Part shown: positions 7,595 through 16,805 of the stretch, piece by piece
How the letters are laid out: each line of letters begins with the position of its first letter
Position numbering within the stretch: position 1 is the first letter of the stretch
Assembly: GCA_024693065.1 (NCBI GenBank)
Contig: JAILLP010000024.1
Coordinates: 62,001-126,000 of the forward strand
Length of the DNA stretch: 64,000 nt
From: Paludibacteraceae bacterium
GTDB lineage: Bacteria > Bacteroidota > Bacteroidia > Bacteroidales > Paludibacteraceae
Direction: 5' to 3'
Notes under the pieces: generated by a model
Told to the model about the DNA's origin: nothing
Databases searched by the model: none
Seen by the model: only the letters and a program-made list of their open reading frames with translations
Translations under genes and position numbers: made by a program

Positions 7595-8542
7595 ATGATT
7601 TCAAGTAAGATTTGTGATTTAATCGGTATTCAATACCCTATTTTCCAAGGGGGTATGGCATGGATTTCAGATGCCAAATTGGCCAGTGCAGTATCAGAAG
7701 CGGGAGGTTTGGGACTCATCTCCGCCATGAACGCCAATGCGGAATACGTCAGAGAAGAAATCCGCAAATGCAAAACGATGACGAAAAAGCCTTTCGGCGT
7801 CAACATCATGTTGCAAAGCCCATTTGCGGAAGAGGTTGCGAAGGTGGTTATCGAAGAGAAAGTGGATGTCATCACCACAGGTGCGGGCAATCCATCTAAA
7901 TACATGAAAGCTTGGTTGGAAGCAGGCATCAAGGTCGTACCAGTCGTTGCATCCGCAGCATTCGCCATCTTGATGGAGAGAATCGGTGCGAGCGCAGTGG
8001 TAGCGGAAGGTTGCGAGTCTGGCGGTCACGTCGGCGAGCTCAACACAATGGCGCTGATTCCTCAGGTGGTAGACGCAGTGAAGATCCCTGTGTTGGCAGC
8101 CGGTGGTATCGGAGACGGTAGAGGTATGGCCGCAGCCTTCATGCTCGGCGCGGAGGGCGTACAATGCGGTACTTGCTTCCTCGTGGCTGACGAGTGCTGT
8201 GTAAGCCAAACTTATAAGGATAAAATCATCTCGGCAAGCGACACCGCCACCATCGTGACGGGTAAGAGATTCGGTCACCCGGTTCGTTCCTTGAAGACTC
8301 CATTCTCCAAGAAATTCGCGGACATGGAGAAGGACAACACCATCACCGACGAGGAGATCATGGCATTCGGCGCAGGATCACTCAGGAAAGCGGTAGTTGA
8401 CGGAGACGCGAAGGGCGGTTCCTTCATGGCCGGACAAATCGCTGGTCTCATCAAAGAGCAACGCCCTGCCAAGGCAATCATCGAATCGATGGTCAGCGAA
8501 GCGGAATCCTTATTAAACAAAGCTAATAACAGAATCAAATAA
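7595..8542 (+). CDS. fabK: FMN-dependent enoyl-ACP reductase II
   Basis: FabK reduces trans-2-enoyl-ACP to acyl-ACP, the last step of each elongation cycle, using FMN in a TIM barrel. The 315-residue sequence has the family blocks YPIFQGGMAW, GVNIMLQSP, VITTGAGNPSKY, the catalytic-region EGCESGGHVGE and the FMN-phosphate site LAAGGIGDGRG. Nitronate monooxygenases share this fold, but the ESGGHVG motif, the length and the position between fabH and fabF favour FabK. It sits 2 bp upstream of fabF. If no fabI exists elsewhere, this would be the organism's only enoyl reductase and would make it naturally insensitive to FabI inhibitors such as triclosan, a known property of FabK bacteria. Confidence 0.88.
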   Translation: MISSKICDLIGIQYPIFQGGMAWISDAKLASAVSEAGGLGLISAMNANAEYVREEIRKCKTMTKKPFGVNIMLQSPFAEEVAKVVIEEKVDVITTGAGNPSKYMKAWLEAGIKVVPVVASAAFAILMERIGASAVVAEGCESGGHVGELNTMALIPQVVDAVKIPVLAAGGIGDGRGMAAAFMLGAEGVQCGTCFLVADECCVSQTYKDKIISASDTATIVTGKRFGHPVRSLKTPFSKKFADMEKDNTITDEEIMAFGAGSLRKAVVDGDAKGGSFMAGQIAGLIKEQRPAKAIIESMVSEAESLLNKANNRIK

Positions 8543-8544
8543 GC

Positions 8545-9771
8545 ATGAGAAGAGTAGTCATCACAGGAATGGGCATCATTTCGCCCATCGGGAAAGACAT
8601 CAAGACATTTTGGGAGAATCTGAAGAATGGAGTTTGCGGTATCGACTTCATCCAAAATATCGACACGACCGGTTTGGAAGTGAAGATCGCCGGTGAAGTG
8701 CGGGATTTCCGTGCCGAGGACTTCGGCGTAGAGAAAGGCATGGCGCGCAAGGCTGACCGTTACTGTCAATTTGCCCTCGCCGCCGCACAGCAAGCTATGA
8801 ACGACAGAGGTGACCTCGGATTGCCTAACGAAAGAGTCGGCGTTTACGTAGGCTCCGGAATCGGTGGCATGCAGACATTCCTCAACGAGAGCAAGAAAAT
8901 GTTCGAAGAGGGTCCGGGTCGTGTCTCTCCCCTATTCATTCCAATGATGATCTCCAACATCGCGGCCGGCAACATCGCCATCGCACACCATGCGGAAGGT
9001 CCATGTCTGCCAGTCGTGACAGCCTGCGCAACCAGTACGCACGCGATCGGTGAAGCCTACAGAGCCATCAAATACGGCTATGCGGACGCTATCATCGCCG
9101 GTGGTGCGGAAGCGACCATCAATCCATTGGCGATCGGTGGTTTCACCAACTGCAAGGCATTGTCCAAGTCGGGCGATCCTAAACGCGCCTCCCTGCCATT
9201 CGACGCGGAGCGCAAGGGATTCGTCATCGGAGAGGGCGCCGGAATCGTCATCCTGGAGGAATATGAGCATGCGAAAGCATCTGGCGCAAAGATATACGGT
9301 GAGATCTGCGGCTACGGCAACACCTGCGACGCTTATCACTACACCGCACCGAAACCAGACGGAACATGCGCTTCCAGAGCGATCAAAATGGCTCTCGACG
9401 AGGCGAACTACAGCGAGAAGGACACGTTGTACGTCAATGCGCACGGTACAGGTACCCACATGAACGACTCCTCGGAAACCCAAGCCCTCAAGCTGGCGTT
9501 AGGCGAAAAGGAGGCTCGCAGGGCTCACATCAGCTCATCCAAGTCCATGACAGGACACATGTTGGGCGCAGCTGGTGGCGTAGAGGTAATCGTATCGGCC
9601 TTGTCTCTCCAAGAGGGCGTCGTGACGCCTACCATCGGACTCAACAATCCTGACCCTGAGTGCGACTTGGATTACACGCCAAACAAAGCGCAGAAAGCGG
9701 ACTTGACCATCGCCATCTCCAACTCGTTGGGATTCGGTGGGCACAACGCCTGCGTCGCAATAAGAAAATAA
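8545..9771 (+). CDS. fabF: 3-oxoacyl-ACP synthase II
   Basis: FabF performs the chain-elongating condensation of acyl-ACP with malonyl-ACP. At 408 residues it has normal length. The KAS II triad is visible: TACATSTHAIGEAYRAI (active-site Cys), NAHGTGTHMND (His) and KSMTGHMLGAAGG (second His). The gatekeeping C-terminal LGFGGHNAC block is present. It is the third gene of fabH-fabK-fabF, translated from an ATG 2 bp after the fabK stop, and is followed by a strong terminator. An aryl-polyene-type KAS would normally be surrounded by other specialised genes, which are absent. Confidence 0.94.
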   Translation: MRRVVITGMGIISPIGKDIKTFWENLKNGVCGIDFIQNIDTTGLEVKIAGEVRDFRAEDFGVEKGMARKADRYCQFALAAAQQAMNDRGDLGLPNERVGVYVGSGIGGMQTFLNESKKMFEEGPGRVSPLFIPMMISNIAAGNIAIAHHAEGPCLPVVTACATSTHAIGEAYRAIKYGYADAIIAGGAEATINPLAIGGFTNCKALSKSGDPKRASLPFDAERKGFVIGEGAGIVILEEYEHAKASGAKIYGEICGYGNTCDAYHYTAPKPDGTCASRAIKMALDEANYSEKDTLYVNAHGTGTHMNDSSETQALKLALGEKEARRAHISSSKSMTGHMLGAAGGVEVIVSALSLQEGVVTPTIGLNNPDPECDLDYTPNKAQKADLTIAISNSLGFGGHNACVAIRK

Positions 9772-9812
9772 GTTCAGAAGAACGAACAACCTAGATCATA
9801 ATTAGTATTTGT

Positions 9813-9844
9813 AAGAGGATGTCAGTCTACGGCATCCTCTTTTC
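9813..9844 (+). terminator. Intrinsic terminator of the fab operon
   Basis: AAGAGGATG (9813-9821) pairs with CATCCTCTT (9833-9841) over an 11-base loop, followed by TTT. It lies 42 bp after the fabF stop. Confidence 0.85.
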
Positions 9845-9959
9845 ATATATATGCCACGTTTTTTTGTCGAATTATTTCACATTTTGATTTAAATTTCTTA
9901 TCTTAACGAATCGGAAAAACATATATTTGAGTCGCCAACCAATTAAGCACACATACGCC

Positions 9960-12533
9960 ATGAAACATATAATTTCATATATCAACGCATTGCTCATCTG
10001 TTTGCTATCCGCAAGCACCATGCAAGCCATGGTGTACAATGGGACTCCCCATAAGATGACGCAACCCAACGGAGACACGGTGACCGTTTATCTGTATGGA
10101 TCGGAATTCTATATCGATGCCGAAAGCGTGGACCACTACACGCTCACCACAGATGAAACCAGCGGAGAAATCTGCTACGCCATGCTCTCTAAGGACGGAA
10201 ACGAATATGCCTCCACCGGCATCACCTACACCGGAGGAGAGACCCCAGAAGCCGTGAAAATGATTGTACAGGCGGATCTTCGCATCAGCAAGGAGAGCAA
10301 AGCGAAGAAAATAGCCCAGGCGAAGAGCAAACTGAGCAAACCCGCAAGCGACACGAGCGGACCCGTTCTCCGCGCCGCCACCGTACTACCTGACACCGTA
10401 TATGGGCTCTGCCTTCTCATAGACTTTCCCAGCACGAAATCGAACATAACATTAGACCAGGTGAGGACCTTCCTGAACGGAGACAACAACCCCGTATTCG
10501 GGAACCAGAGTTCCATCAAAGAGTTCTTTCAATGGATCTCCCACGGAAAACTCACCTACATCAACTTCGTGCCGGACGACTACTACACAGCGGAGAAAGA
10601 GTTCAGCGATTACTCACCGTCCACCGCCACGGACTACACCATCGACCTATTCTATCCGCAAATAGAGGCGGCGATCAACGATTGGGCGAAGAAACACCCC
10701 GACGAATTCAACCTACTATCGGCCAACGAATACCAGGGCATCAAGGCGCTGAACATCCTTTACGCCGGCACGTGCAACAACAAGTGGGCCACCGGCCTAT
10801 GGCCTCACCAAAGCTACGTGAGCAACATCGAGCAAGTGAGAGTTACCAACTGGAGATACAAAGGTCGTAACGTGTTCCACAGCTACCAAATATCCGACAT
10901 GGGCAACAAACTGACCATGGGCACCTTCGTGCACGAAAACGGACACCTCATCTGCGGATGGCCCGATTTTTACCAATACGAGGAACACGAGCCCAACAAC
11001 GCATCCGGATACAACATAGGTGACGCCTTCAGCATCAGCAGTGAGACTAACCCATCCTACCCGAATCCTTGGGCCTTGGACCAAATGGGCTGGCTGGATG
11101 ACACCAAGACGGATATCACAAACATCAAGGACGGTAGGGTCATCACCCTCCAAAAAGGTTGCGGATACGTTGCCGTCTACAAAGGGAAGGGAAACAACGC
11201 CAAGGAGAAGTTCTATCTGGAAATCAGGGACAAACATTACCTCCACAGCCGCACGAATAGGGAAACGGGCATATTCATTTGGCACAGCTACGATGACGGA
11301 GACAACTGTTACGCCGACAAAGAGGAACTGCTCGACTGCAGACCTGCACAATACGAACATCCGTTCTGGAGTAAAAGCAATGGCCCGAAAATATTCTACG
11401 ACGAGTCTGACCCAGACGCCAAGTGGAGAGATGGAGCGGAATCAGGCATATACATCTGGGACTTCAGCGAAGGGGGCGAGACCATGACCTTCCGCTGCGG
11501 AAGGTACATAGAGAATCCTGAATTCACCACCCAAACGCTACAAAACGCCATCGCATTCCAAACATTCCACGACAGCATCCAACTGCAAGGCGGCGATGCG
11601 CCATACATGCTGGAAGTGTACGACGGTGAATTACCAGAAGGGATAGAACTGACAAGCACCGGCGTGCTTCAAGGCACACCAACCCATGAGGGGGAAACCA
11701 CATTCACCGTAAAAGCGACCGACATCAACGGGAAGTCGGTCTACCAAGAGTTCACCCTCTTCGTATACGACTCATCGCCTTACGAGGAAGCGCCTTACGC
11801 GATCCCTGGAGGCTTCCAAATGGAAAGATACGACCGAGGTGGCGCGGAGGTGGCCTTCCACACCCCAAGGACGATAGACACACGAAGAATCAAGAACGCC
11901 AGAGACGATAACGAGTTCTTCCCAATGTCGCAAGTCACCACAGGCAATTATACGATAGAGTTCACAGTGGAGGGGGAATGGACGACATACACCGTCGATG
12001 TGATGAAAAGCGGATGGTACAACATGTCGATACAAAACTCGACGATATCAGACGTCATACTATCCTTAATGGTTGACCAAGAAATTGTGGACACCATGGG
12101 CATACCAGGACTCTACACGGAAGAGTCTAGTTGGTTCTTCACCACGACCAAAGCCGTCAACAAAATCACCACAAAGGAACTACACCTCGAGCAAGGCGTG
12201 CATAAACTGCAATTCATCGGGAAGTATTTGCCTTCCACCCTGCAAATGGATAGCGTACTGTTCGAACTGGTGAAAGCGGATAAGCCGACCTCCTTGGCGG
12301 ACATTCCAAACAGAAATATCACCATCTCGCAAGAGGGTAAGGGTGAGTTCCTCCTCTCCGGTGCGCAAGGTGACGAAACAATGTACGTATACACGCCTCA
12401 GGCGGAACTGCTGGAAGCCAAGAGACTCCACAATGGAGAGACTAAATTCGGAGGCAACTACCGCAAAGGGATATACATCATCCGCATCGTCGGCAACGAA
12501 TTCTCCCACACGCTTAAGGTGATAAAAGAATAA
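9960..12533 (+). CDS. M6-family metalloprotease with Ig-like, CBM6-like and type IX secretion (type A) sorting domains
   Basis: This is a secreted zinc protease. The ORF track starts at a TTG (9927); I choose the ATG at 9960 because it gives a clean signal peptide (HIISYINALLICLLSAS). The M6 catalytic motif is HENGH at residues 325-329, followed by CGWPDFY, the usual glycine/aspartate segment. After the protease domain comes a putative Ig domain (about 535-605: ELPEGIELTSTGVLQGTP), then a beta-sandwich resembling CBM6 (about 620-780), and finally ~70 residues ending in GIYIIRIVGNEFSHTLKVIK, a type A sorting domain of the type IX secretion system. It should therefore be exported across the outer membrane and anchored or released. 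It is a single gene between two terminators. Its substrate is unknown. Confidence 0.88.
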   Translation: MKHIISYINALLICLLSASTMQAMVYNGTPHKMTQPNGDTVTVYLYGSEFYIDAESVDHYTLTTDETSGEICYAMLSKDGNEYASTGITYTGGETPEAVKMIVQADLRISKESKAKKIAQAKSKLSKPASDTSGPVLRAATVLPDTVYGLCLLIDFPSTKSNITLDQVRTFLNGDNNPVFGNQSSIKEFFQWISHGKLTYINFVPDDYYTAEKEFSDYSPSTATDYTIDLFYPQIEAAINDWAKKHPDEFNLLSANEYQGIKALNILYAGTCNNKWATGLWPHQSYVSNIEQVRVTNWRYKGRNVFHSYQISDMGNKLTMGTFVHENGHLICGWPDFYQYEEHEPNNASGYNIGDAFSISSETNPSYPNPWALDQMGWLDDTKTDITNIKDGRVITLQKGCGYVAVYKGKGNNAKEKFYLEIRDKHYLHSRTNRETGIFIWHSYDDGDNCYADKEELLDCRPAQYEHPFWSKSNGPKIFYDESDPDAKWRDGAESGIYIWDFSEGGETMTFRCGRYIENPEFTTQTLQNAIAFQTFHDSIQLQGGDAPYMLEVYDGELPEGIELTSTGVLQGTPTHEGETTFTVKATDINGKSVYQEFTLFVYDSSPYEEAPYAIPGGFQMERYDRGGAEVAFHTPRTIDTRRIKNARDDNEFFPMSQVTTGNYTIEFTVEGEWTTYTVDVMKSGWYNMSIQNSTISDVILSLMVDQEIVDTMGIPGLYTEESSWFFTTTKAVNKITTKELHLEQGVHKLQFIGKYLPSTLQMDSVLFELVKADKPTSLADIPNRNITISQEGKGEFLLSGAQGDETMYVYTPQAELLEAKRLHNGETKFGGNYRKGIYIIRIVGNEFSHTLKVIKE

Positions 12534-12562
12534 GGTGGGCCCCCTAGGAGAGCCCACCTTTT
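12532..12562. terminator. Bidirectional terminator between the M6 protease gene and argS
   Basis: AAGGTGGGC (12532-12540) pairs perfectly with GCCCACCTT (12552-12560) around an 11-base loop. T-rich sequence follows on both strands. The stem includes the last bases of the protease stop codon. Confidence 0.85.
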
Positions 12563-12590
12563 AAAGGACAAATATTTCTTATACAAACGA

Positions 12591-14384
12591 TTACATACGT
12601 TCCGGCACCTCAATGCCCAACAAGGACATACCTGTCTTGACGACAGCGGCCACCTTCTTGGAGAGAAGGAGACGGAATTGAGCCAACTGCACGTCCTTCT
12701 CCTTCAAGATGGAGAAATCGTGATAGAAGGAATTATACTGTTTCACCAACTCATAGACATAGTTCGCAATGAGGGCTGGACTATATTCGGCACCAGCCTG
12801 CGCCACCACAGCCGGGAAGTTGGACAATGTTTGAATCAGGTTCGACTCCACCTCGGAGATATCCAGATCCGCAGGCAAGACACTCGGCAACGCGATATTG
12901 GATTCCGCAGCCTTGCGCAGAACAGAGCATATACGAGCGTGCGTGTACTGGATGAACGGACCCGTATTGCCATTGAAATCGATGGACTCCTTCGGATTGA
13001 AGAGCATATTCTTGCGAGGATCCACCTTCAGGATGAAGTACTTCAGAGCTCCCAAACCACAGATGCGGGCGATATCATCAATCTCCTCTTTCGTCATACC
13101 ATCCAATTTCCCCAGTTCGCGGGAAACCTCCTTGGCGGAACTGATCATCTCATCCATCAGGTCATCGGCATCCACCACGGTACCTTCCCTCGATTTCATC
13201 TTACCCTCAGGCAATTCCACCATGCCATAAGAGAAGTGGACCAAATCCTTACCCCAAGAAAATCCTAGGCGATCCAAGAGGATGGAAAGCACTTGGAAAT
13301 GGTAATTCTGCTCATTACCTACCACATATATCATCTTGCTGATATCATATTCATTGAATCGCTGCGTAGCCGTACCGATATCCTGCGTCATGTAAACAGA
13401 CGTGCCGTCGGAGCGGAGCAACAACTTCTCGTCCAAGCCATTTTTTGTCAGGTCAGCCCACACGGAACCGTCCGGGCGGCGGTAAAAGGCACCCGACTCG
13501 AGTCCTTCGTTCACCTTAGCCTTACCGTCAAGGTAGGTTTGCGACTCGTAATAGATTTTGTCGAAGCCCACACCAAGACGTTTGTAAGTCTCGTCGAAAC
13601 CAGCGTAGACCCATTCGTTCATCATATTCCAGAGCTTACGCACCTCAGGGTCGCCGTCCTCCCATTTCTTCAACATCGATTGGGCCTCCACCATCAGCGG
13701 AGCCTCACGTTTGGCATCCTCCTCCGATTTGCCCTTCGCCATGAGGTCGTTCACCTGAGCCTTATATTCCTTGTCGAACTTGACGTAGTAATCACCCACC
13801 AAGTGATCCCCCTTTTTGCCGGAGGAGGCAGGGGTTTCCCCGTTTCCGAAAAGTTTCCAAGCCAACATGGACTTGCAGATATGGATACCACGGTCGTTCA
13901 CTATGTTCGTCTTCACGACACGCAATCCATTCGCCTCCAATATCTTGCACAAGCTATAGCCCAACAGGTTATTGCGCACATGACCGAGGTGCAACGGTTT
14001 GTTCGTGTTAGGGGAAGAATACTCCACCATATAGAGAGGAGCGTCCGCCGTCACCGCCTTCGTTCCATACTTCTCGTCGGCGAGCATGGCGTTCAATTGC
14101 GCCACCCAATTGCTTTTCGAGATGGAGATGTTGAGGAAGCCCTTGATGACGTTGTATTTCTCGACTGCGCCTTCGATCTTCATCAGTTCATCACCGATTT
14201 CAGCCGCAGTCTCCTCCGGCTTCTTCTTAGACATCTTCACAAAAGGGAAAACGACAAGGGTCAAATCGCCCTCGAAATCCTTACGCGTGGCCTGCAGTTG
14301 GATCAGTTTGTCGTCAACGGTTTGTCCATAGAGCGTCTCAACCGCTTTTTTCACAGACTGGAACAAAGACTTATCTAAACTCAT
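12591..14384 (-). CDS. argS: Arginyl-tRNA synthetase
   Basis: ArgRS is a class I synthetase that charges tRNA-Arg. The track begins at 14501, but the natural start is the ATG at 14384 (M-S-L-D-K-S-L-F), giving 597 residues, the normal size. The HIGH-type motif appears as SPNTNKPLHLGHVRNN and the KMSKS equivalent as GKMKSREGTVV. The N-terminal additional domain (RKDFEGDLTLVVFPF) and the C-terminal anticodon-binding DALR domain (FIQYTHARICSVLR onward, ending LGIEVPERM) are present. It is transcribed alone on the minus strand, downstream of hup. Confidence 0.96.
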   Translation of the reverse strand: MSLDKSLFQSVKKAVETLYGQTVDDKLIQLQATRKDFEGDLTLVVFPFVKMSKKKPEETAAEIGDELMKIEGAVEKYNVIKGFLNISISKSNWVAQLNAMLADEKYGTKAVTADAPLYMVEYSSPNTNKPLHLGHVRNNLLGYSLCKILEANGLRVVKTNIVNDRGIHICKSMLAWKLFGNGETPASSGKKGDHLVGDYYVKFDKEYKAQVNDLMAKGKSEEDAKREAPLMVEAQSMLKKWEDGDPEVRKLWNMMNEWVYAGFDETYKRLGVGFDKIYYESQTYLDGKAKVNEGLESGAFYRRPDGSVWADLTKNGLDEKLLLRSDGTSVYMTQDIGTATQRFNEYDISKMIYVVGNEQNYHFQVLSILLDRLGFSWGKDLVHFSYGMVELPEGKMKSREGTVVDADDLMDEMISSAKEVSRELGKLDGMTKEEIDDIARICGLGALKYFILKVDPRKNMLFNPKESIDFNGNTGPFIQYTHARICSVLRKAAESNIALPSVLPADLDISEVESNLIQTLSNFPAVVAQAGAEYSPALIANYVYELVKQYNSFYHDFSILKEKDVQLAQFRLLLSKKVAAVVKTGMSLLGIEVPERM

Positions 14385-14543
14385 TTCCAAAAAAATATAG
14401 GGAAGCCAGCGGCTCCCGATTACAACAAATAGTACGGACTCCAAGGCGGGCTCCATCAGGAGAGGAAGCCATGCCGCACAAAAACTTGCGCGAAAATACA
14501 TAAAAATCTCCGATTATGGTCAGGAATGCGCAAGAAAACAAAA

Positions 14544-14570
14544 GAGGCGACCCGAAAAACGAGCCGCCTC
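14544..14570 (-). terminator. Terminator of the HU gene
   Basis: GAGGCG (14544-14549) pairs with CGCCTC (14565-14570). On the minus strand the stem is followed by TTTTGTTTTC. It lies 21 bp after the HU stop codon. Confidence 0.75.
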
Positions 14571-14591
14571 CTGTAAGTTTGTTTAAAACAA

Positions 14592-14864
14592 TCAATTGAG
14601 AGCCTTGTTCAACTCTGCGCCTGCCTTAAACTTAGCAACTTTCTTAGCTGCGATCTTAATCTTCTTACCTGTTGCAGGGTTAACACCCTCACGTGCAGGA
14701 TTCTCCTTTACTGAGAAAGAGCCAAAACCAATAAGAGCCACCTTATCGTTGCCCTTCAATGCAGCAGTTACTACCTCTGAGTAAGCGTCAACAGCCTTCT
14801 TGCTGTCCGCAATAGTCAAACCGCTCTTCTCTGCGATTGCCTTAATGAATTCTGTCTTATTCAT
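14592..14864 (-). CDS. hup: HU-family nucleoid DNA-binding protein
   Basis: HU compacts and bends chromosomal DNA as a homodimer. The 90 residues match the canonical family: MNKTEFIKAIAEKSGL at the start, the body GFGSFSVKENPAREGVNPATG with the DNA-intercalating arm proline, and KKVAKFKAGAELNKAL at the C-terminus. The Bacteroidota promoter upstream is one of the best in the window and gives a ~115-base AT-rich leader, which suits a highly expressed and possibly post-transcriptionally controlled gene. A strong terminator follows. Confidence 0.96.
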   Translation of the reverse strand: MNKTEFIKAIAEKSGLTIADSKKAVDAYSEVVTAALKGNDKVALIGFGSFSVKENPAREGVNPATGKKIKIAAKKVAKFKAGAELNKALN

Positions 14865-14986
14865 AACAAAAAAATAATTAAATATATAATAAATCGTTGA
14901 AATATCACATCAAAAAGATCACCATCACATCATCAAAGTCCTGCCCCAAATCCTCGTTTATAATCGTCATGGCAGCGTATTCGCAA

Positions 14987-15017
14987 CAAAGATAATCCCG
15001 AATATTAATTTTGCAAA
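14987..15017 (-). promoter_or_regulatory. Promoter of the HU gene
   Basis: On the minus strand: TTTG (15017-15014), exactly 19 bases, TATCTTTG (14994-14987). This is a perfect match to the Bacteroidota primary sigma promoter. Transcription should start near 14980. Confidence 0.85.
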
Positions 15018-15097
15018 AAAAAACAACGGAAAAATGTCGAGAAAATAAAAAAATAGACAATTTTATGTTCATAAACATAATATGCGGGGATTTTATT

Positions 15098-15105
15098 TAT
15101 TTTTG
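15098..15105 (+). promoter_or_regulatory. -7 element upstream of the rhomboid operon
   Basis: TATTTTTG followed by CAGAG matches TAnnTTTG, 22 bases before the first rhomboid start. The -33 region is not convincing. Confidence 0.5.
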
Positions 15106-15127
15106 CAGAGATAAAAAAGGGTTCATT

Positions 15128-15877
15128 ATGGGAATAGGATTGGATAAGAATGGTTCGTCCATCTGCATACACTTGATCATCATCAACGTCTTGTTTTGGG
15201 GCGCCGCTCAACTGCTTCCGAAGATAGACATAGACCTCTATGGACTTCTCGGATTGCACTACTGGTCGGGGACAGACTTCAAGCCATACCAATTCGTGAC
15301 CTACATGTTCCTGCACGATCCAAACTCCATCATTCACCTCTTGTGCAACATGTTCAACCTCTACATGTTCGGTCCAATCATCGAACGGACGTTAGGGAAG
15401 AACAAGTTCCTCATCTACTATTTCGTGACAGGTATCGGTGCGGGCATCGTGCAGCAACTCGCATGGGCATACGACCTCATCCCGTTCACTGCCGAAATCA
15501 ATCGGCTCATAGAGAGCGGGGTGAACCCTCCAATCAATTTGGGTGACGGTCAATTCCTAAGTACGATAGGTGAGGTGAATGCCTTCGCCAACGACTTCTA
15601 CAACAGGCACCTCACCATTGGCGCCTCCGGTGCAGTGTTCGCATTGTTGCTCGCATTCGGGATGTTTTATCCCAACCAACCCCTCTTCATCATGTTCATA
15701 CCTATTCCCATCAAAGCCAAATACATGGTCATCGGATATGCGCTCCTCGAATTATTCTGTGGAGTCAAGAACTTCAGCTTCGACAATGTCGCTCACTTCG
15801 CGCATTTGGGAGGACTACTATTCGGACTACTTCTCATTCTTTACTGGAAGAGGAAAAATGCGAGAAGAATAGGATAA
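15128..15877 (+). CDS. Rhomboid family intramembrane serine protease (first of a tandem pair)
   Basis: This is a polytopic inner-membrane protease that cuts transmembrane helices. I use the ATG at 15128 (M-G-I-G-L-D-K-N-G) rather than the track's 15011, because the upstream codons run into the promoter. The 249-residue protein has about six hydrophobic helices. The catalytic serine is in IGASGAVFA (Ser167) and the histidine in HFAHLGG (His226). The H-x-x-x-N oxyanion motif is HLLCNMFNLYMFG. It is followed 46 bp later by a second rhomboid and then an EEP protein and a TonB receptor. Substrates are unknown. Confidence 0.9.
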   Translation: MGIGLDKNGSSICIHLIIINVLFWGAAQLLPKIDIDLYGLLGLHYWSGTDFKPYQFVTYMFLHDPNSIIHLLCNMFNLYMFGPIIERTLGKNKFLIYYFVTGIGAGIVQQLAWAYDLIPFTAEINRLIESGVNPPINLGDGQFLSTIGEVNAFANDFYNRHLTIGASGAVFALLLAFGMFYPNQPLFIMFIPIPIKAKYMVIGYALLELFCGVKNFSFDNVAHFAHLGGLLFGLLLILYWKRKNARRIG

Positions 15878-15923
15878 AAGGTTTTCGCGACTAATTCATT
15901 GAACCCACCAATAGAGATTCATC

Positions 15924-16805
15924 ATGAAAGGAGAAATCAAAGAGGAACTAATCGATTCGTTCAAGCAAGGAACCACCCTGACGAAACTCATCTACATCAA
16001 CTTGGGCGTCTTCCTGGCGGTAAACCTTGCCACGGCGCTTCTCTCCCTATTCAACATCGATGCGCTATGGGTCGACAAGCTCATGCTCCCCGCACATGTC
16101 AACACATTGCTGCACCAACCATGGTCCATCATCACATACATGTTCCTGCACGTGGATTTCGTCCACATCCTATTCAACGTGCTGATGCTCTATTGGTTCG
16201 GCAAACTTTTCCTGCAGCAATGCACGCAACACGACCTGGTAGGGGTATACATTTTGGGAGGAATTGCAGGAGGAGCGACCTACATCGTCGCCTACAATCT
16301 ATTTCCCCGTTTCGAGAATCAAGTCATGTTCGCCCAACTGTTAGGAGCCTCAGCGGCAGTCATGGCAATCACCATAGCGACAGCCGTCCTCGAACCCAAC
16401 CAGACTGTCCGATTGTTCCTCTTCGGTGATGTGAAAATCAAATGGATCGCCCTCGTCAGCGTAGTCATCAGCATCCTGCAAATCAAGGCGGAAAACGCAG
16501 GTGGAGAACTATCCCACGTCGGAGGAGCCGTCGCAGGGTACGTTTTCGCCTCCAAATACAAGAAAGGAGTGAACATCACCTCCTGGATTAACAACATCAT
16601 CCACCGCACTGTGAACCTACTCAAGGGCGCAGGAAGAACACCTAAAATGAAAGTCAACTACACCAAGGAGAGCGACCAAGAATACAACTATAGGAAAAAA
16701 CAGGAGGATGAAGAAATCAACAGAATACTCGACAAGATAAAAAGTAGCGGATACGAATCACTAAACGACGATGAAAAAGGAAAACTCTTCGGAAAGAAAA
16801 GGTAA
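15924..16805 (+). CDS. Rhomboid family protease with C-terminal DUF6576-like tail (second of the pair)
   Basis: This is a second rhomboid, 293 residues. It keeps the catalytic pair, LLGASAAV (Ser143) and ELSHVGG (His198), and HILFNVLMLYWFG as the oxyanion segment. After the membrane domain there is a charged cytoplasmic tail of about 85 residues ending EEINRILDKIKSSGYESL and DDEKGKLFG, which matches the C-terminal extension seen on many Bacteroidota rhomboids (DUF6576, as far as I can judge). The 3' end overlaps the next gene by 35 bp, so translation is coupled. Tandem rhomboids of this kind, one short and one tailed, are typical of the phylum. Confidence 0.9.
   Translation: MKGEIKEELIDSFKQGTTLTKLIYINLGVFLAVNLATALLSLFNIDALWVDKLMLPAHVNTLLHQPWSIITYMFLHVDFVHILFNVLMLYWFGKLFLQQCTQHDLVGVYILGGIAGGATYIVAYNLFPRFENQVMFAQLLGASAAVMAITIATAVLEPNQTVRLFLFGDVKIKWIALVSVVISILQIKAENAGGELSHVGGAVAGYVFASKYKKGVNITSWINNIIHRTVNLLKGAGRTPKMKVNYTKESDQEYNYRKKQEDEEINRILDKIKSSGYESLNDDEKGKLFGKKR

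Noticed and set aside
13293-14378. 361-codon plus-strand ORF opposite argS
   Set aside because: Antisense shadow of a clearly identified argS; no signal for a real protein.
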